Positions 45,285-53,901 are shown, numbered from the stretch's first letter. The stretch: 64,000 bases of DNA from Gluconacetobacter entanii (GCF_003206495.1 NZ_NKUF01000005.1:1-64000), one strand, 5' to 3'. The notes: a model not told the origin generated them from the sequence alone. Numbers and translations are program-made.

Positions 45285-46484
45285 ATGAGCGAGACACCCA
45301 CCGGCAACGCACCCCACGGGACACACGATCCCGTGGCGCAGGAGGATGCCGGGGGTGTGCTTGCGCTGGCCCGCGACCTGATCCGCTGTCCCTCGGTCAC
45401 GCCGGATGACGGGTGCGCGATCGATGTGCTCGCCACTGTCCTGCGGCAGATGGGCTTTGCGGTCACGCCCCTGACGTTCGGGGAGGGGCGTGCACGCACC
45501 CCCAACCTGTTCGCCCGCCTGGGCACGGGGCATCCGCATGTCTGTTTTGCCGGGCATACCGATGTCGTCCCGGTGGGCGATGCTGCATGGCGCAGCGACC
45601 CGTTCGGCGCGCAGGTCCATGACGGCCTGCTGTATGGGCGTGGGGCGTGCGACATGAAGGGCGGGATCGCCGCCTTTGTCGCTGCCGTGCGCTGCTACCT
45701 TGCGCGGCACGACGGCCGCGTGCCCGGTTCGATCAGCCTGCTGATCACCGGGGATGAGGAAGGCCCCGCCACCAACGGCACCGTGCGCGTGCTGGAATGG
45801 ATGGAGGCACAGGGGCAGATCCCCGATTTCTGTGTGGTGGGGGAACCGACGAACCCGCAGCAGATGGGCGAGGTCATCAAGATCGGGCGTCGTGGCAGCC
45901 TGAATGCCACGATTACGGTCACGGGCGTGCAGGGGCATGTGGCCTATCCCCACCGGGCGGACAACCCGGTCCACCGGCTGCTTGCCATCCTGCACGAACT
46001 GACGGCGGCACCGCTGGATACCGGCAGCGAGTGGTTCGAACCGTCGAGCCTGCAGGTGACCAGCATCGATGTCGGCAATACCGCAACCAATGTCATCCCT
46101 GCCACGGCATGCGCGCGGCTGAACATCCGTTTCAACGACCTGCATACGGGGGCGGACCTTTCGGGGTGGATACGCACCGTCTGCGCGCGGCATGCGCCGG
46201 GGGCGGATGTCCATATCCGCATCAGCGGGGAATCGTTCCTGACGCAGCCGACGGCCGGGGTGGATGCCCTGCGCGATGCGGTGGCCGGGGTGACCGGCCA
46301 TGTGCCGCGCCTTGATACCGGGGGCGGGACATCCGATGCCCGGTTTATCAGCCGTTACTGCCCTGTGGCCGAATTCGGCCTGGTCGGGGCCAGCATGCAC
46401 AAGGCGGATGAACATGTGCCGGTGGCCGACCTGACGCAACTGGCACGGATCTATGACATGTTTCTGGAAAGGCTGATGGCCTGA
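45285..46484 (+). CDS. dapE: Succinyl-diaminopimelate desuccinylase
   Basis: A 399-residue di-zinc M20 hydrolase releasing LL-diaminopimelate. The metal ligands are in CFAGHTDVVPVGD, LYGRGACDMKGGIAA and TGDEEGPATNGT; VGEPTNPQQMGEVIKIGRRG and DTGGGTSDARFI are family blocks. It overlaps the following membrane-protein gene by one base (TGATG at 46482-46486). Confidence 0.95.
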   Translation: MSETPTGNAPHGTHDPVAQEDAGGVLALARDLIRCPSVTPDDGCAIDVLATVLRQMGFAVTPLTFGEGRARTPNLFARLGTGHPHVCFAGHTDVVPVGDAAWRSDPFGAQVHDGLLYGRGACDMKGGIAAFVAAVRCYLARHDGRVPGSISLLITGDEEGPATNGTVRVLEWMEAQGQIPDFCVVGEPTNPQQMGEVIKIGRRGSLNATITVTGVQGHVAYPHRADNPVHRLLAILHELTAAPLDTGSEWFEPSSLQVTSIDVGNTATNVIPATACARLNIRFNDLHTGADLSGWIRTVCARHAPGADVHIRISGESFLTQPTAGVDALRDAVAGVTGHVPRLDTGGGTSDARFISRYCPVAEFGLVGASMHKADEHVPVADLTQLARIYDMFLERLMA

Positions 46485-47119
46485 TGGCGGATGACGGCAT
46501 GACGCCCCAGCCCGGCGGGTTTGGCAATATCCTGCGTGGGATGCTGCTGCTTGGACGCGGGCGGGTCGCGGGGCTCGCATATTTCGGCAATACCCGCGAT
46601 GCGGTCCTGACGGCGCTTGCGCCGCGCATCGCACTGTGGCTGGTCGGCGGCCTGCTGACGATGGCGCACGCGCCCGACGCCACCAGCGTCACGCGCTGGC
46701 TGTTTTCGCTGTGCATGATCCTGCTGCCTGCGGTGGTGACCTATGCGCTGGCGCAGCGCTGGCATCGTTCCGGGCTGTGGTGCCGCTATATCGCGGCGGC
46801 ATGGTGGACCGACTGGCTGTCGCCGTTTGTCATGCTGGCGGTTGCGCTGCTGATGGCGCTGGGTTCACCCGCGCTGCTGGAGACGACATATGGTGGCCTG
46901 ATCATCAACGGTGTCGGCTTCGCCTACAGCCTGTGGATGACATGGTTCATCGCGCGCGTCGGGCTTGCGCTGGGTGGTGGGCGTGCGGTGCTGATGGTTG
47001 GGGCCGTGCTGGTCAGCCTGACGCTTCTGGCGGTGGTGACCGCGCTGCTGCCGCCGCATTACATGCCGTGGCACGATTTCATGGCGCTTCCCGGGGCTTC
47101 GTCTGGGACCAGCCACTAA
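46484..47119 (+). CDS. Uncharacterised integral membrane protein
   Basis: A 211-residue protein with about five hydrophobic segments: ALAPRIALWLVGGLLTMAH, WLFSLCMILLPAVVTYALA, SPFVMLAVALLMALG, GLIINGVGFAYSLWMTWFI and a last one around residues 170-195. The first 30 residues are polar. I do not recognise a named family. Its ATG overlaps the dapE stop, so it is translated with dapE; a link to lysine or cell-wall metabolism is only positional. Similar genes next to dapE in other acetic acid bacteria would strengthen the case. Confidence 0.7.
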   Translation: MADDGMTPQPGGFGNILRGMLLLGRGRVAGLAYFGNTRDAVLTALAPRIALWLVGGLLTMAHAPDATSVTRWLFSLCMILLPAVVTYALAQRWHRSGLWCRYIAAAWWTDWLSPFVMLAVALLMALGSPALLETTYGGLIINGVGFAYSLWMTWFIARVGLALGGGRAVLMVGAVLVSLTLLAVVTALLPPHYMPWHDFMALPGASSGTSH

Positions 47120-47127
47120 GGGCTGGT

Positions 47128-47213
47128 AAAGGAAGGTTTTGGGGCGCCGCTTTTTTCAAGAAGGCGGCGTTTCTCTGAAGCTTTTTGAAAAAAGCTTCAC
47201 CAAAAACTTTCTG
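47128..47213. repeat. Dispersed two-hairpin repeat, copy 4
   Basis: Inverse orientation, like copy 2. Hairpin B: CGCCGCTTTTTT with AAGGCGGCG (47145-47169). Hairpin A: GAAGCTTTTT with AAAAAGCTTC (47177-47198). Ends with CACCAAAAACTTT. It fills the gap between the convergent membrane-protein gene and truA. Confidence 0.87.
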
Positions 47214-47225
47214 TTGCTTTCAGGA

Positions 47226-48077
47226 TTATTTCGCGAACGGGTCTTCGGGGTAGCCCACGCCGGTCAGGTAAAGCCCGTCCGCAGGGGCCGTTGGGCCGCC
47301 CGCGCGCCGGTCACGGGCGGCAAGCGCCTGCGCCACCCGTTCGACCGACCAGCTTCCTTCGCCCACCATCTTGAGCGTGCCGGTCATGTTGCGCACCTGA
47401 TGGTGCAGGAAGGCGCGGGCCTCCGTCACGATCACGATTTCCTCTCCCTCGCGCATGATCTCCATCCGGTCGAGGGTGCGGATCGGGCTTTTCGCCTGAC
47501 AGGCGGAGGCGCGGAAGGTGGTGAAATCATGCCGTCCCAGCAGCGCCTGCGCCGCCTGGCGCATCAGGTCCACATCCAGTTGCTGGCGCACATGCCACAC
47601 GCGCCCTTCGTCCAGTGTGGGGCGGGCGCTGCGGTTGAGGATACGATAGCGGTAGGATCGGCGGATGGCGGAAAAACGCGCGCTCCAGTTCGGCAGGACG
47701 GGGCGCGCGATCAGGATGGCCACGCGATGCGGTTTCATGTGGTAATTCAGTGCATCGCGCACCGCCGCACTGCTCAGCGGGATGTCGTCGGGGAAATCGA
47801 GGTGCGCGACCTGCCCGGTTGCATGCACGCCGGAATCGGTGCGCCCGGCGGTGATGCTGCTGACGGGACGGCCACCGGTCAGGCGCGTGGCCGCAGCCTC
47901 CAGCACGCTCTGGACCGAGGTCAGGCCCGACGCCTGGCGCTGCCAGCCGACAAAGTCGCGACCGTCATATTCGATCCTGACCGCCCAGCGGCGCACGTTT
48001 GCCGGTGCTTCGGCGCGTGGGGGGACAAATCCGGGGGGCAGGCCGCCCCATTCGGGGCGCGCGGTCTCGTCGTTCAT
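47226..48077 (-). CDS. truA: tRNA pseudouridine(38-40) synthase
   Basis: A 283-residue enzyme that modifies the anticodon stem-loop of many tRNAs. The catalytic Asp is in [16 protein letters not shown]. Other blocks: [24 protein letters not shown] and [17 protein letters not shown]. It starts at ATG 48077, overlapping the fmt stop (ATGA). An N-terminal Pro-rich extension of about 25 residues precedes the family start. Confidence 0.95.
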   Translation of the reverse strand: MNDETARPEWGGLPPGFVPPRAEAPANVRRWAVRIEYDGRDFVGWQRQASGLTSVQSVLEAAATRLTGGRPVSSITAGRTDSGVHATGQVAHLDFPDDIPLSSAAVRDALNYHMKPHRVAILIARPVLPNWSARFSAIRRSYRYRILNRSARPTLDEGRVWHVRQQLDVDLMRQAAQALLGRHDFTTFRASACQAKSPIRTLDRMEIMREGEEIVIVTEARAFLHHQVRNMTGTLKMVGEGSWSVERVAQALAARDRRAGGPTAPADGLYLTGVGYPEDPFAK

Positions 48078-49000
48078 GCGTGGGGCAGGTCGAAACGGGT
48101 GCCGACGGGCACGTCCTGTCCGCGCAGGAAGGCGTCGGCCTCCATCATGCCGCGTCCGGGGCGCTGCAGGCGCGTGATCCGCAGGGTCGTGCCATCCCCG
48201 CACGCCACCAGCAGCCTGTCATCGACAACCGTGCCGGGGGCTGCCGAGGAAGTCACGTGTTCCGGCATGACGGCCCCGATCTTGATCGTCTGGCCCGCCA
48301 GTCGGGTGAAGGTGCCGGGCCATGGCGTCATGGCGCGCACCTGCCGGTCCAGTTGTTCCGCCGTTTTGTCCCAGTGCAGGCGCCCGTCCTCGCGCGTCAG
48401 GCGCGCGGCATAGGTCACGCCTTCTTCCGGCTGCGGGCGGGGGGGCGGGATATCACGCAGGGTTTCGACAATCAGGCGCGCGCCCATGGCGGCAAGGTCG
48501 TCATGCAGGCTGCTCGCCGTGGTGCGGGGTGTCAGGGCAACGCGCCCTTCCACCAGCATCGCGCCGGTATCGAGGCCCGCATCCATCTGCATGATGGTCA
48601 CGCCGCTTTCACGGTCTCCCGCAAGGATCGCCGCCTGTATGGGCGCGGCCCCGCGCCAGCGTGGCAGCAGGCTGGCATGGATGTTCAGGCACCCGTGCGT
48701 GGGCGCGTCGAGCATGACGGACGGCAGGATCAGCCCATAGGCCGCGACCACTGCCGCGTCGAGCTTCAGCGCCGCGAAATATTCATGTTCCGCCACGTTG
48801 CGACGCAGCGACAGCGGCGTGCGCACCTCGATCCCCAGCGCCTCCGCCGCGACCTGCACCGGTGACGGGCGCAGCGCCTTGCCCCGGCCTGCGGGACGGG
48901 GGGGCTGCGTATAGGCCACGACAATTTCATGCCCGGCAGCGTGCAGGGCCTGAAGCGCCGGTACGGCGAAGTCGGGCGTTCCCATGAAGGCAAGGCGCAT
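48074..49000 (-). CDS. fmt: Methionyl-tRNA formyltransferase
   Basis: A 308-residue enzyme that formylates the initiator methionyl-tRNA. It opens [19 protein letters not shown] and carries the catalytic block [19 protein letters not shown] plus ITIMQMD-type [16 protein letters not shown]. The C-terminal RNA-binding domain includes [12 protein letters not shown]. It lies between def and truA in one minus-strand unit; Fmt and Def act on the same formyl group. Confidence 0.96.
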   Translation of the reverse strand: MRLAFMGTPDFAVPALQALHAAGHEIVVAYTQPPRPAGRGKALRPSPVQVAAEALGIEVRTPLSLRRNVAEHEYFAALKLDAAVVAAYGLILPSVMLDAPTHGCLNIHASLLPRWRGAAPIQAAILAGDRESGVTIMQMDAGLDTGAMLVEGRVALTPRTTASSLHDDLAAMGARLIVETLRDIPPPRPQPEEGVTYAARLTREDGRLHWDKTAEQLDRQVRAMTPWPGTFTRLAGQTIKIGAVMPEHVTSSAAPGTVVDDRLLVACGDGTTLRITRLQRPGRGMMEADAFLRGQDVPVGTRFDLPHA

Positions 49001-49131
49001 GATGTCGGTCCATCGGGGAAAAGGCGCGCCGGGCGATGCCAGCGGCAGGCAGGCACCATGGGCGGCGGGAAAAGGGGCCGCCGCGCATCACGTCATCGGG
49101 GCGTGGGCATCGCGGCGGGGGATCGGGCCGG

Positions 49132-49674
49132 TCAGTGCTTGAGACGCTGTTCCTTGGCGAGGCGGCGCATGATCATGTTGCGCTTGAGCGCCGAGAGGTG
49201 ATCGACAAACAGGATCCCCTCCAGATGGTCGATCTCGTGCTGGATGCAGGTGGCAAGCAGGCCATCGACCTCGATCTCGTGACGCTTGCCCTCCAGATCC
49301 TGGTACCGCACGCGCACGCTTTCGGGGCGGGCGACCTCGGCATACTGGTTGGGAAGCGACAGGCAGCCTTCCTCGCGGATGGACATGGTCTCGGTTTCGG
49401 CGATGATGTCGGGATTGATCAGCACCATCGGGTTGCGCGCCTCGTCCTTGTCCGCGACATCGACGATGGCGAAGCGCAGGCCAAGTCCCACCTGCGGGGC
49501 GGCGAGGCCTATGCCGGGGGCCTTGTACATCGCGGCGAACATGCGCGGTATGGCTTCGCGCAGTCCGGCGGTGTCCTCGGGGCGGACAAGGCGCGTTTTC
49601 TGACGGAGGATCGCCTGCGGGGCGACAAGAATCGGCATCGGCGTGGCCGTTGCAATGACATCCTGATCTATCAT
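49132..49674 (-). CDS. def: Peptide deformylase
   Basis: A 180-residue metalloenzyme that removes formyl from new proteins. Motif 1 is APGIGLAAPQVG, motif 2 EEGCLSLP with the Cys ligand, and motif 3 QHEIDHLEGILFVD with the HExxH zinc/iron site. It is the first gene of def-fmt-truA and is divergent from the heat-shock gene; the 231-base space between them holds the hsp20 control region. Confidence 0.96.
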   Translation of the reverse strand: MIDQDVIATATPMPILVAPQAILRQKTRLVRPEDTAGLREAIPRMFAAMYKAPGIGLAAPQVGLGLRFAIVDVADKDEARNPMVLINPDIIAETETMSIREEGCLSLPNQYAEVARPESVRVRYQDLEGKRHEIEVDGLLATCIQHEIDHLEGILFVDHLSALKRNMIMRRLAKEQRLKH

Positions 49675-49805
49675 GTTCGCGATTTAGCGATCCTGCGCCC
49701 CGGATACCAGAGGTTCCGTGTGGTCAGAGACGTGTTTTTACCGGATCCGCCCATTTTTTGACCTGTCGCTTTTGTCCGCGCCTGTGGCCGCAGGGGGACA
49801 GTTCC

Positions 49806-49833
49806 CTTGCGCGCCGGCGCGGATGTCCCATAT
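49806..49833 (+). promoter_or_regulatory. Sigma-32 (RpoH)-type heat-shock promoter of hsp20
   Basis: CTTG (49806-49809), a 17-base spacer, and CCCATAT (49827-49833) match the RpoH consensus (CTTG ... CCCATNT). Transcription would start near 49840 and give a leader of about 65 bases ahead of the hsp20 GTG. Confidence 0.7.
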
Positions 49834-49840
49834 CGTGAAA

Positions 49841-49905
49841 CAGGGTGGATGCCATGACGGGTCCACCCCTGATTGTCGTCTCGCTCTGGAATTGAGGAGG
49901 CCTGA
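49841..49905 (+). promoter_or_regulatory. ROSE-like RNA thermometer in the hsp20 leader
   Basis: The leader folds into two hairpins. The first is GGGTGGA (49843-49849) with TCCACCC (49862-49868). The second pairs GTCTC, a bulged G (49883) and CTC (49878-49886) with GAGGAGGC (49894-49901), loop TGGAATT, hiding the whole ribosome-binding sequence. The UCGCU in the 5' arm matches the UYGCU core of ROSE elements, which melt on heat shock in alphaproteobacterial small heat-shock mRNAs. Confidence 0.7.
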
Positions 49906-50400
49906 GTGTCGGGAAGAGTGTTCGGATCCCCCATGTTTCTTGGTTTTGATCATCTGGAACAGATGCTGGAACGGGCGTCAAAGAACGCATCGGACGGGTA
50001 TCCGCCATACAACATAGAACAGGTCAGCCCCACGACCCTGCGCATCACGCTGGCGGTGGCGGGGTTCATGATGGAAGACCTGCACATCACGCAGGAAGAC
50101 AACCAGCTTGTGATCCGTGGGCGGCAGGGTGACGACGGGCAGGGGCGCGTGTTCCTGCATCGTGGCATCGCCGCACGCCAGTTCCAGAAAGCCTTTGTCA
50201 TGGCCGAGGGAATCGAGATCGGCGGTGCATGGATGGATAACGGCCTGCTGCATATCGAACTGCACCGGCCACAGCCCGAAGTGCGCGTGCGCAAGATCGA
50301 GATCGCGAAAGGCCCGTCAATCCGCGATCGCGCAGCACCGGTTGTCGATGTGCCCGGGATGCGCAAGCAGCATGTCGTGCGGGTCATCGACGACGAATGA
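49906..50400 (+). CDS. Small heat-shock protein (Hsp20/IbpA family)
   Basis: A 164-residue ATP-independent holdase. The alpha-crystallin domain covers about residues 37-130: YNIEQVSPTTLRITLAVAG, LVIRGRQGDDGQGR and the start of the C-terminal strand LLHIELHRP. FLHRGIAARQFQKAF corresponds to the IbpA block. GTG at 49906 follows GAGGAGG, which is itself buried in the ROSE-like hairpin. Upstream is a sigma-32-type promoter, and a DUF1150 gene follows, the usual alphaproteobacterial partner. Confidence 0.93.
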   Translation: MSGRVFGSPMFLGFDHLEQMLERASKNASDGYPPYNIEQVSPTTLRITLAVAGFMMEDLHITQEDNQLVIRGRQGDDGQGRVFLHRGIAARQFQKAFVMAEGIEIGGAWMDNGLLHIELHRPQPEVRVRKIEIAKGPSIRDRAAPVVDVPGMRKQHVVRVIDDE

Positions 50401-50553
50401 GGGATGAATGCCGCCCATCCCTGTTATCATGTGAATGCGGAAAATGACCTCCTTCATGGGGGTATTTTCCGGCTGCTGGAGGGCATGCAATTGAGAACAA
50501 CACTCCGTAACGGTCGGCTGGTGCCGTGCTAGGGCAACAGCCTGCCGCTGGAT

Positions 50554-50751
50554 GTGCATACACTGAGCGACAGCCAGATGCGTGCGCTGGGAATGGAATA
50601 TGTGGCCTATATCAAGGAAGTCGTCGTGGACGGGGAGGAGGCGTTCGCCATCCATGCCGCCGATGGCACACCCATGGCCCTGACACCGGATCGCGACATG
50701 GCGATCACCGCCGTGCTGGAACATGAAATGGTGCCGGCGCTGGTTCACTGA
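50554..50751 (+). CDS. DUF1150-family small protein, start disrupted by an in-frame amber codon
   Basis: The readable part is 65 residues (LSDSQMRALGMEYVAYIKEV, then EEAFAIHAADGTPMALTPD), typical of DUF1150 proteins that follow hsp20 in alphaproteobacteria. The frame is open upstream to an ATG at 50485 and a TTG at 50491; the TTG is well spaced from GGAGG (50478-50482). But TAG at 50530-50532 interrupts this frame. Translation may restart at GTG 50554, which has only a weak ribosome-binding site. Either the natural start is the GTG, or a point mutation such as CAG to TAG has shortened the gene. It ends before a strong terminator. Confidence 0.6.
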   Translation: MHTLSDSQMRALGMEYVAYIKEVVVDGEEAFAIHAADGTPMALTPDRDMAITAVLEHEMVPALVH

Positions 50752-50774
50752 ACCCTGCCGCATCCCGCCCTGCT

Positions 50775-50808
50775 GGCCGCCCCGTCTGATGACGGGGCGG
50801 CCTTTTTT
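50775..50808 (+). terminator. Strong Rho-independent terminator of the hsp20 unit
   Basis: GGCCGCCCCGTC, loop TGAT, GACGGGGCGGCC, then TTTTTT: a perfect 12-bp stem with a six-T tail. It lies between the convergent DUF1150 and hpf genes and touches the hpf stop codon. Confidence 0.95.
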
Positions 50809-51449
50809 CATGCCTGGAGGCGGCCCGCGGGGTCGAGCCAGCCGATATTGCCGTCATCACGGCGGTAGATGACGTTGATCTCCTCGCTGCAGCTATTGCG
50901 GAACATCAGCAGTTTCGTATCCGCGAGATCGAGTCGCATGACCGCCTCCCCAACACTCAGCGTCGCGATGTCGGTCGGGCGTTCGGCGATGATGGTGGCA
51001 TAGGGGCCGGCCCCTGCTATGGCCGGGTCCGTGTCCTCGTCCAGGCCGTCACTGGTGGCTGCCTGCCGTGTGTCCTCGCGCGCCGGGATGTCCCCACCGG
51101 GACGCAGGACGTAGCTGCGTCCCTTTTCCGTAGGCGTGGCGCGGGAACGCAGGTGCCCGTGATTGGTGGCCTTGCGGTGATAGCGGCGCAGGCGCTTGGC
51201 GATATGTTCGGCGGCGTCATCGAACGCCCCATGGGCATCGGCGGCTTCGCCTTCGCCACGCAGCGTCAGCCCGCGTGAGGCATGGAGGTTGATGTCGCAG
51301 GTAAAGAACGAACGCGCCCGGCTGAAGGTGACGCGGGCTTCCATCGCCTGTCCGAAGTATTTTTCCGAAATGCGGTCCAGGTGATCGGTCACGCGGTATT
51401 TCAGGGCGTCAGACAGGTCGATCTGCTTGCCAGCAACGCTGATGTGCAT
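50808..51449 (-). CDS. hpf: Ribosome hibernation-promoting factor, long form
   Basis: A 213-residue protein. The N-terminal S30AE domain (about 1-105: MHISVAGKQIDLSDALKYRV) binds the 30S decoding region. The C-terminal domain (about 155-213: GEAVMRLDLADTKLLMFRNS, then INVIYRRDDGNIGWLDP) dimerises to join two ribosomes as 100S particles. A variable linker lies between. It is downstream of the lpt genes, as is common in alphaproteobacteria, but rpoN is missing from the usual position between lptB and hpf. The 272-base gap upstream (51450-51721) holds its own likely promoter and a hairpin. Confidence 0.92.
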   Translation of the reverse strand: MHISVAGKQIDLSDALKYRVTDHLDRISEKYFGQAMEARVTFSRARSFFTCDINLHASRGLTLRGEGEAADAHGAFDDAAEHIAKRLRRYHRKATNHGHLRSRATPTEKGRSYVLRPGGDIPAREDTRQAATSDGLDEDTDPAIAGAGPYATIIAERPTDIATLSVGEAVMRLDLADTKLLMFRNSCSEEINVIYRRDDGNIGWLDPAGRLQA

Positions 51450-51589
51450 AAGGGACCACTCCTTGTTTTCGCCAAGGAAGCCATGTGCAGTGACGGAAAA
51501 AGCGATGGGCCATTTATCGTATCAGGTATGAAAATCCCCGCTCCGCATGCACGGCCTGCCCTGGCTTCAGGTTCACTCTGTTGCACCAG

Positions 51590-51618
51590 TTCCGGCCCAC
51601 CCGTGGGCAGGGCCGGAA
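51590..51618 (-). terminator. Long hairpin downstream of lptB
   Basis: TTCCGGCCC (51590-51598) pairs with GGGCCGGAA (51610-51618), with an inner CCC/GGG. It is about 105 bases past the lptB stop, within the gap before hpf. There is no T-run, so it may be a Rho-dependent or attenuating structure rather than a classical terminator. Confidence 0.4.
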
Positions 51619-51721
51619 ACCCCATCAGACATGTCCGGGGCGGTCCTGTCCATTCCTTCTTTGCATGCAAGGCGGCACGATTTTCGATGCAACCCGCCGC
51701 CCGGTCCGCAACCCGCTGTAA

Positions 51722-52516
51722 CTAAAGTGTAAACTTCTCACCCAGATAGACGCGGCGCACGTCCTCGTTGGCGACGATTTCCTCCGGGCGGCCTTCGGTC
51801 AGGACCTGGCCGCTATGCATGATATAGGCGCGGTCGATCACTTCGAGCGTCTCGCGCACGTTATGGTCGGTAATCAGCACGCCGATGCCGCGATCCTTCA
51901 GGTGGGCGACAAGGTCGCGGATCTCGCCCACCGCGATGGGGTCGATGCCCGCCAGCGGTTCGTCAAGCAGGATGTAATGCGGCTGGCTGGCCAGTGCGCG
52001 CGCGATTTCCAGGCGTCGCCGTTCGCCGCCCGACAGCGCGAGCGAGGGGGAATGGCGCAGGCGCGTGATCCCGAATTCGCCCAGAAGCCCGTCAAGCATC
52101 GTCTGCCGCCGGTCCGCGTCGGGTTCGACGATCTCCAGCGCCGCCATGATGTTCTGTTCGACGTTCAGGCCGCGAAAGATGCTCGATTCCTGCGGCAGGT
52201 AGCCGATTCCCATGCGTGCGCGGCGATACATCGGCAATTGCGTGATATCCGCGCCGTCCAGCGTGATGGTGCCGATGTCGGGACGCACCAGCCCCACGAT
52301 CATGTAAAAGCTGGTGGTCTTGCCCGCGCCATTGGGGCCAAGCAGGCCCACCGCCTCGCCACGCTGCACCTGCAGCGAGACGTCGCGCACGACCGAACGC
52401 TTGCGATAGCTCTTGCCGATGCCACTGGCGATCAGGCCCCCGGCGGGTGTGACGTCGGGTGTGATGGGGGTGGCCGGCGCGGCGGTTGCGGGCAGGGGGG
52501 CGTCGGACGTGTTCAT
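51722..52516 (-). CDS. lptB: LPS export ABC transporter ATP-binding protein
   Basis: A 264-residue ABC ATPase driving LPS extraction through LptFG. Walker A is GLLGPNGAGKTTSFYMI, the signature is SLALSGGERRRLEIARALA, and Walker B is YILLDEPLAGIDPIAVGEI. The first 25 residues are Ala/Pro/Thr-rich and outside the domain. Overlaps lptA by four bases. lptF and lptG are not in the window. Confidence 0.95.
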   Translation of the reverse strand: MNTSDAPLPATAAPATPITPDVTPAGGLIASGIGKSYRKRSVVRDVSLQVQRGEAVGLLGPNGAGKTTSFYMIVGLVRPDIGTITLDGADITQLPMYRRARMGIGYLPQESSIFRGLNVEQNIMAALEIVEPDADRRQTMLDGLLGEFGITRLRHSPSLALSGGERRRLEIARALASQPHYILLDEPLAGIDPIAVGEIRDLVAHLKDRGIGVLITDHNVRETLEVIDRAYIMHSGQVLTEGRPEEIVANEDVRRVYLGEKFTL

Positions 52517-53901
52517 TTCGTGGTTCCCTTGTTGCCGGTTCCGGCCTGGTTGGGCACGACAAGCCCGCTGACGCGCGATCCCGGCGTATCCGTCAGGGTG
52601 GCGATGCCCGTGCGCATGTTCACGATCGCGGACGCGCCGCTGATCTCGTTCAGCCCGCGTGAGATATGGACATTCCCCACGATCCGCGCGATCCCGCTGT
52701 CGGGAACATATACGCCACGATCGCCGGTCACCGCCTCGCTTTGTGTGCGGATCAGGATATGGCCAAAGGCATCGACGCGTTCAATCGCGCCCGCGCCGCC
52801 CGGATCACGCCCTGCGCCATGGGGCGTGCGTTCGGCCTTGGGCCGGTCATATCCCACCAGGATGTCGGCACGCATCTGCCGGCCGTCATTGGTGGTCAGC
52901 GTGGCGTTGCCACGGCTGACGGACATGTGTTCGCGCGAATGGTATTCCACCGTGTCACGCGCCGTCAGGATGTCCTGCGGGGTGGTCATCTTCATGTTCG
53001 TGCCGGTCATCACCAGCACGGCCTGGTCCATGTCGTACACCGCCCGGTCGCCCCATGCCTGGTCGGTATTGGTGAAGATGTGGACATGCCCCACCGCTTC
53101 GAGGCGATAGACCTCGCTGCCGCCATTGCCGGGCGTGCCATCGCCGCTGGGGGCGGGGGTGTTGTTATGGCCCATGGACTGCGACGCGGGCCGGTCGGGC
53201 GGTGGCAGATCCTCCGGCAGGGTGTCGGAATGGGTCACAAGGCTGGTATCGACGTCCGGGTCGGCGCCTGCGGTCTGCTGTGCAGCAGGGGCCGTCGCCG
53301 TGGGTGGGGTGGTCGCCGCAGGCATGTTGCCCGGTGACGCGGCGGCAGGCCCGGCAGGGGAGCTTGCGGGAGGTGTCGCGGGGACAGCCGCCTGCTTCTG
53401 CGCCGGTGGGGCCGCGGCGGGGGACGGCTTCGTGGCCGGATGTTTCCTGTCCCCCGGGCGCGCCGTCTGGATCGACGCATCGGGCGGGGCCGCGTCGGGG
53501 TCCTGCGCCGGGGCGGGCGGGGGGCCTGCCTCCGCGATGGGGGGCGTGGCCTGTGGCTGCTGCTGTGGTTTGGGTTGCGGCGTGGTTGCCTGCGCTGCGG
53601 CCTTTGGCACATTTCCGGACGCAGACGCGGCAGGGGAGGACGGATGCGTGCCCGGCGTCTTCTTGCGGTAATAGGCGATCAGGCGGTCCGCGCGGACCGT
53701 GACATTGCCCCGCACGGCCTGCGCACGGTCATAGGCGGTGACGGTCTGCGTGTTCTGGTCCCAGTCGAACCCGCCCGCCGCCGTGATGCTGACCTGCCCG
53801 CCCTGCGACATGTCCAGTCCCTGTGCGGTGGCAGGCCCGGTGCAGATGGTCGAGAGCGCCGCGCCGGCAAGCAGCACGGAGGTGAGGGCATGCCTGCGCA
53901 T
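52513..53901 (-). CDS. lptA: LptA-family LPS transport periplasmic protein with large Pro/Ala-rich insert
   Basis: A 462-residue exported protein, about twice the usual LptA length. A signal peptide ends after GPATAQ (residue 27). The OstA/LptA beta-jellyroll begins at 36-79 (QVSITAAGGFDWDQNTQTVT, then NVTVRADRLIAYYRK) and resumes at about 263 (YRLEAVGHVHIFTNTDQAW) to about 410. Between them lies roughly 180 residues rich in Pro, Ala and Gln (KPQQQPQATPP), probably disordered. LptA bridges the periplasm between LptC and LptD. It is coupled to lptC and lptB by overlaps. Confidence 0.87.
   Translation of the reverse strand: MRRHALTSVLLAGAALSTICTGPATAQGLDMSQGGQVSITAAGGFDWDQNTQTVTAYDRAQAVRGNVTVRADRLIAYYRKKTPGTHPSSPAASASGNVPKAAAQATTPQPKPQQQPQATPPIAEAGPPPAPAQDPDAAPPDASIQTARPGDRKHPATKPSPAAAPPAQKQAAVPATPPASSPAGPAAASPGNMPAATTPPTATAPAAQQTAGADPDVDTSLVTHSDTLPEDLPPPDRPASQSMGHNNTPAPSGDGTPGNGGSEVYRLEAVGHVHIFTNTDQAWGDRAVYDMDQAVLVMTGTNMKMTTPQDILTARDTVEYHSREHMSVSRGNATLTTNDGRQMRADILVGYDRPKAERTPHGAGRDPGGAGAIERVDAFGHILIRTQSEAVTGDRGVYVPDSGIARIVGNVHISRGLNEISGASAIVNMRTGIATLTDTPGSRVSGLVVPNQAGTGNKGTTK

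Noticed and set aside
52780-53650. Possible separate gene or frameshift in the low-complexity part of lptA
   Set aside because: The frame is continuous from signal peptide to C-terminal jellyroll; the stretch is an in-frame insert, not a second gene.
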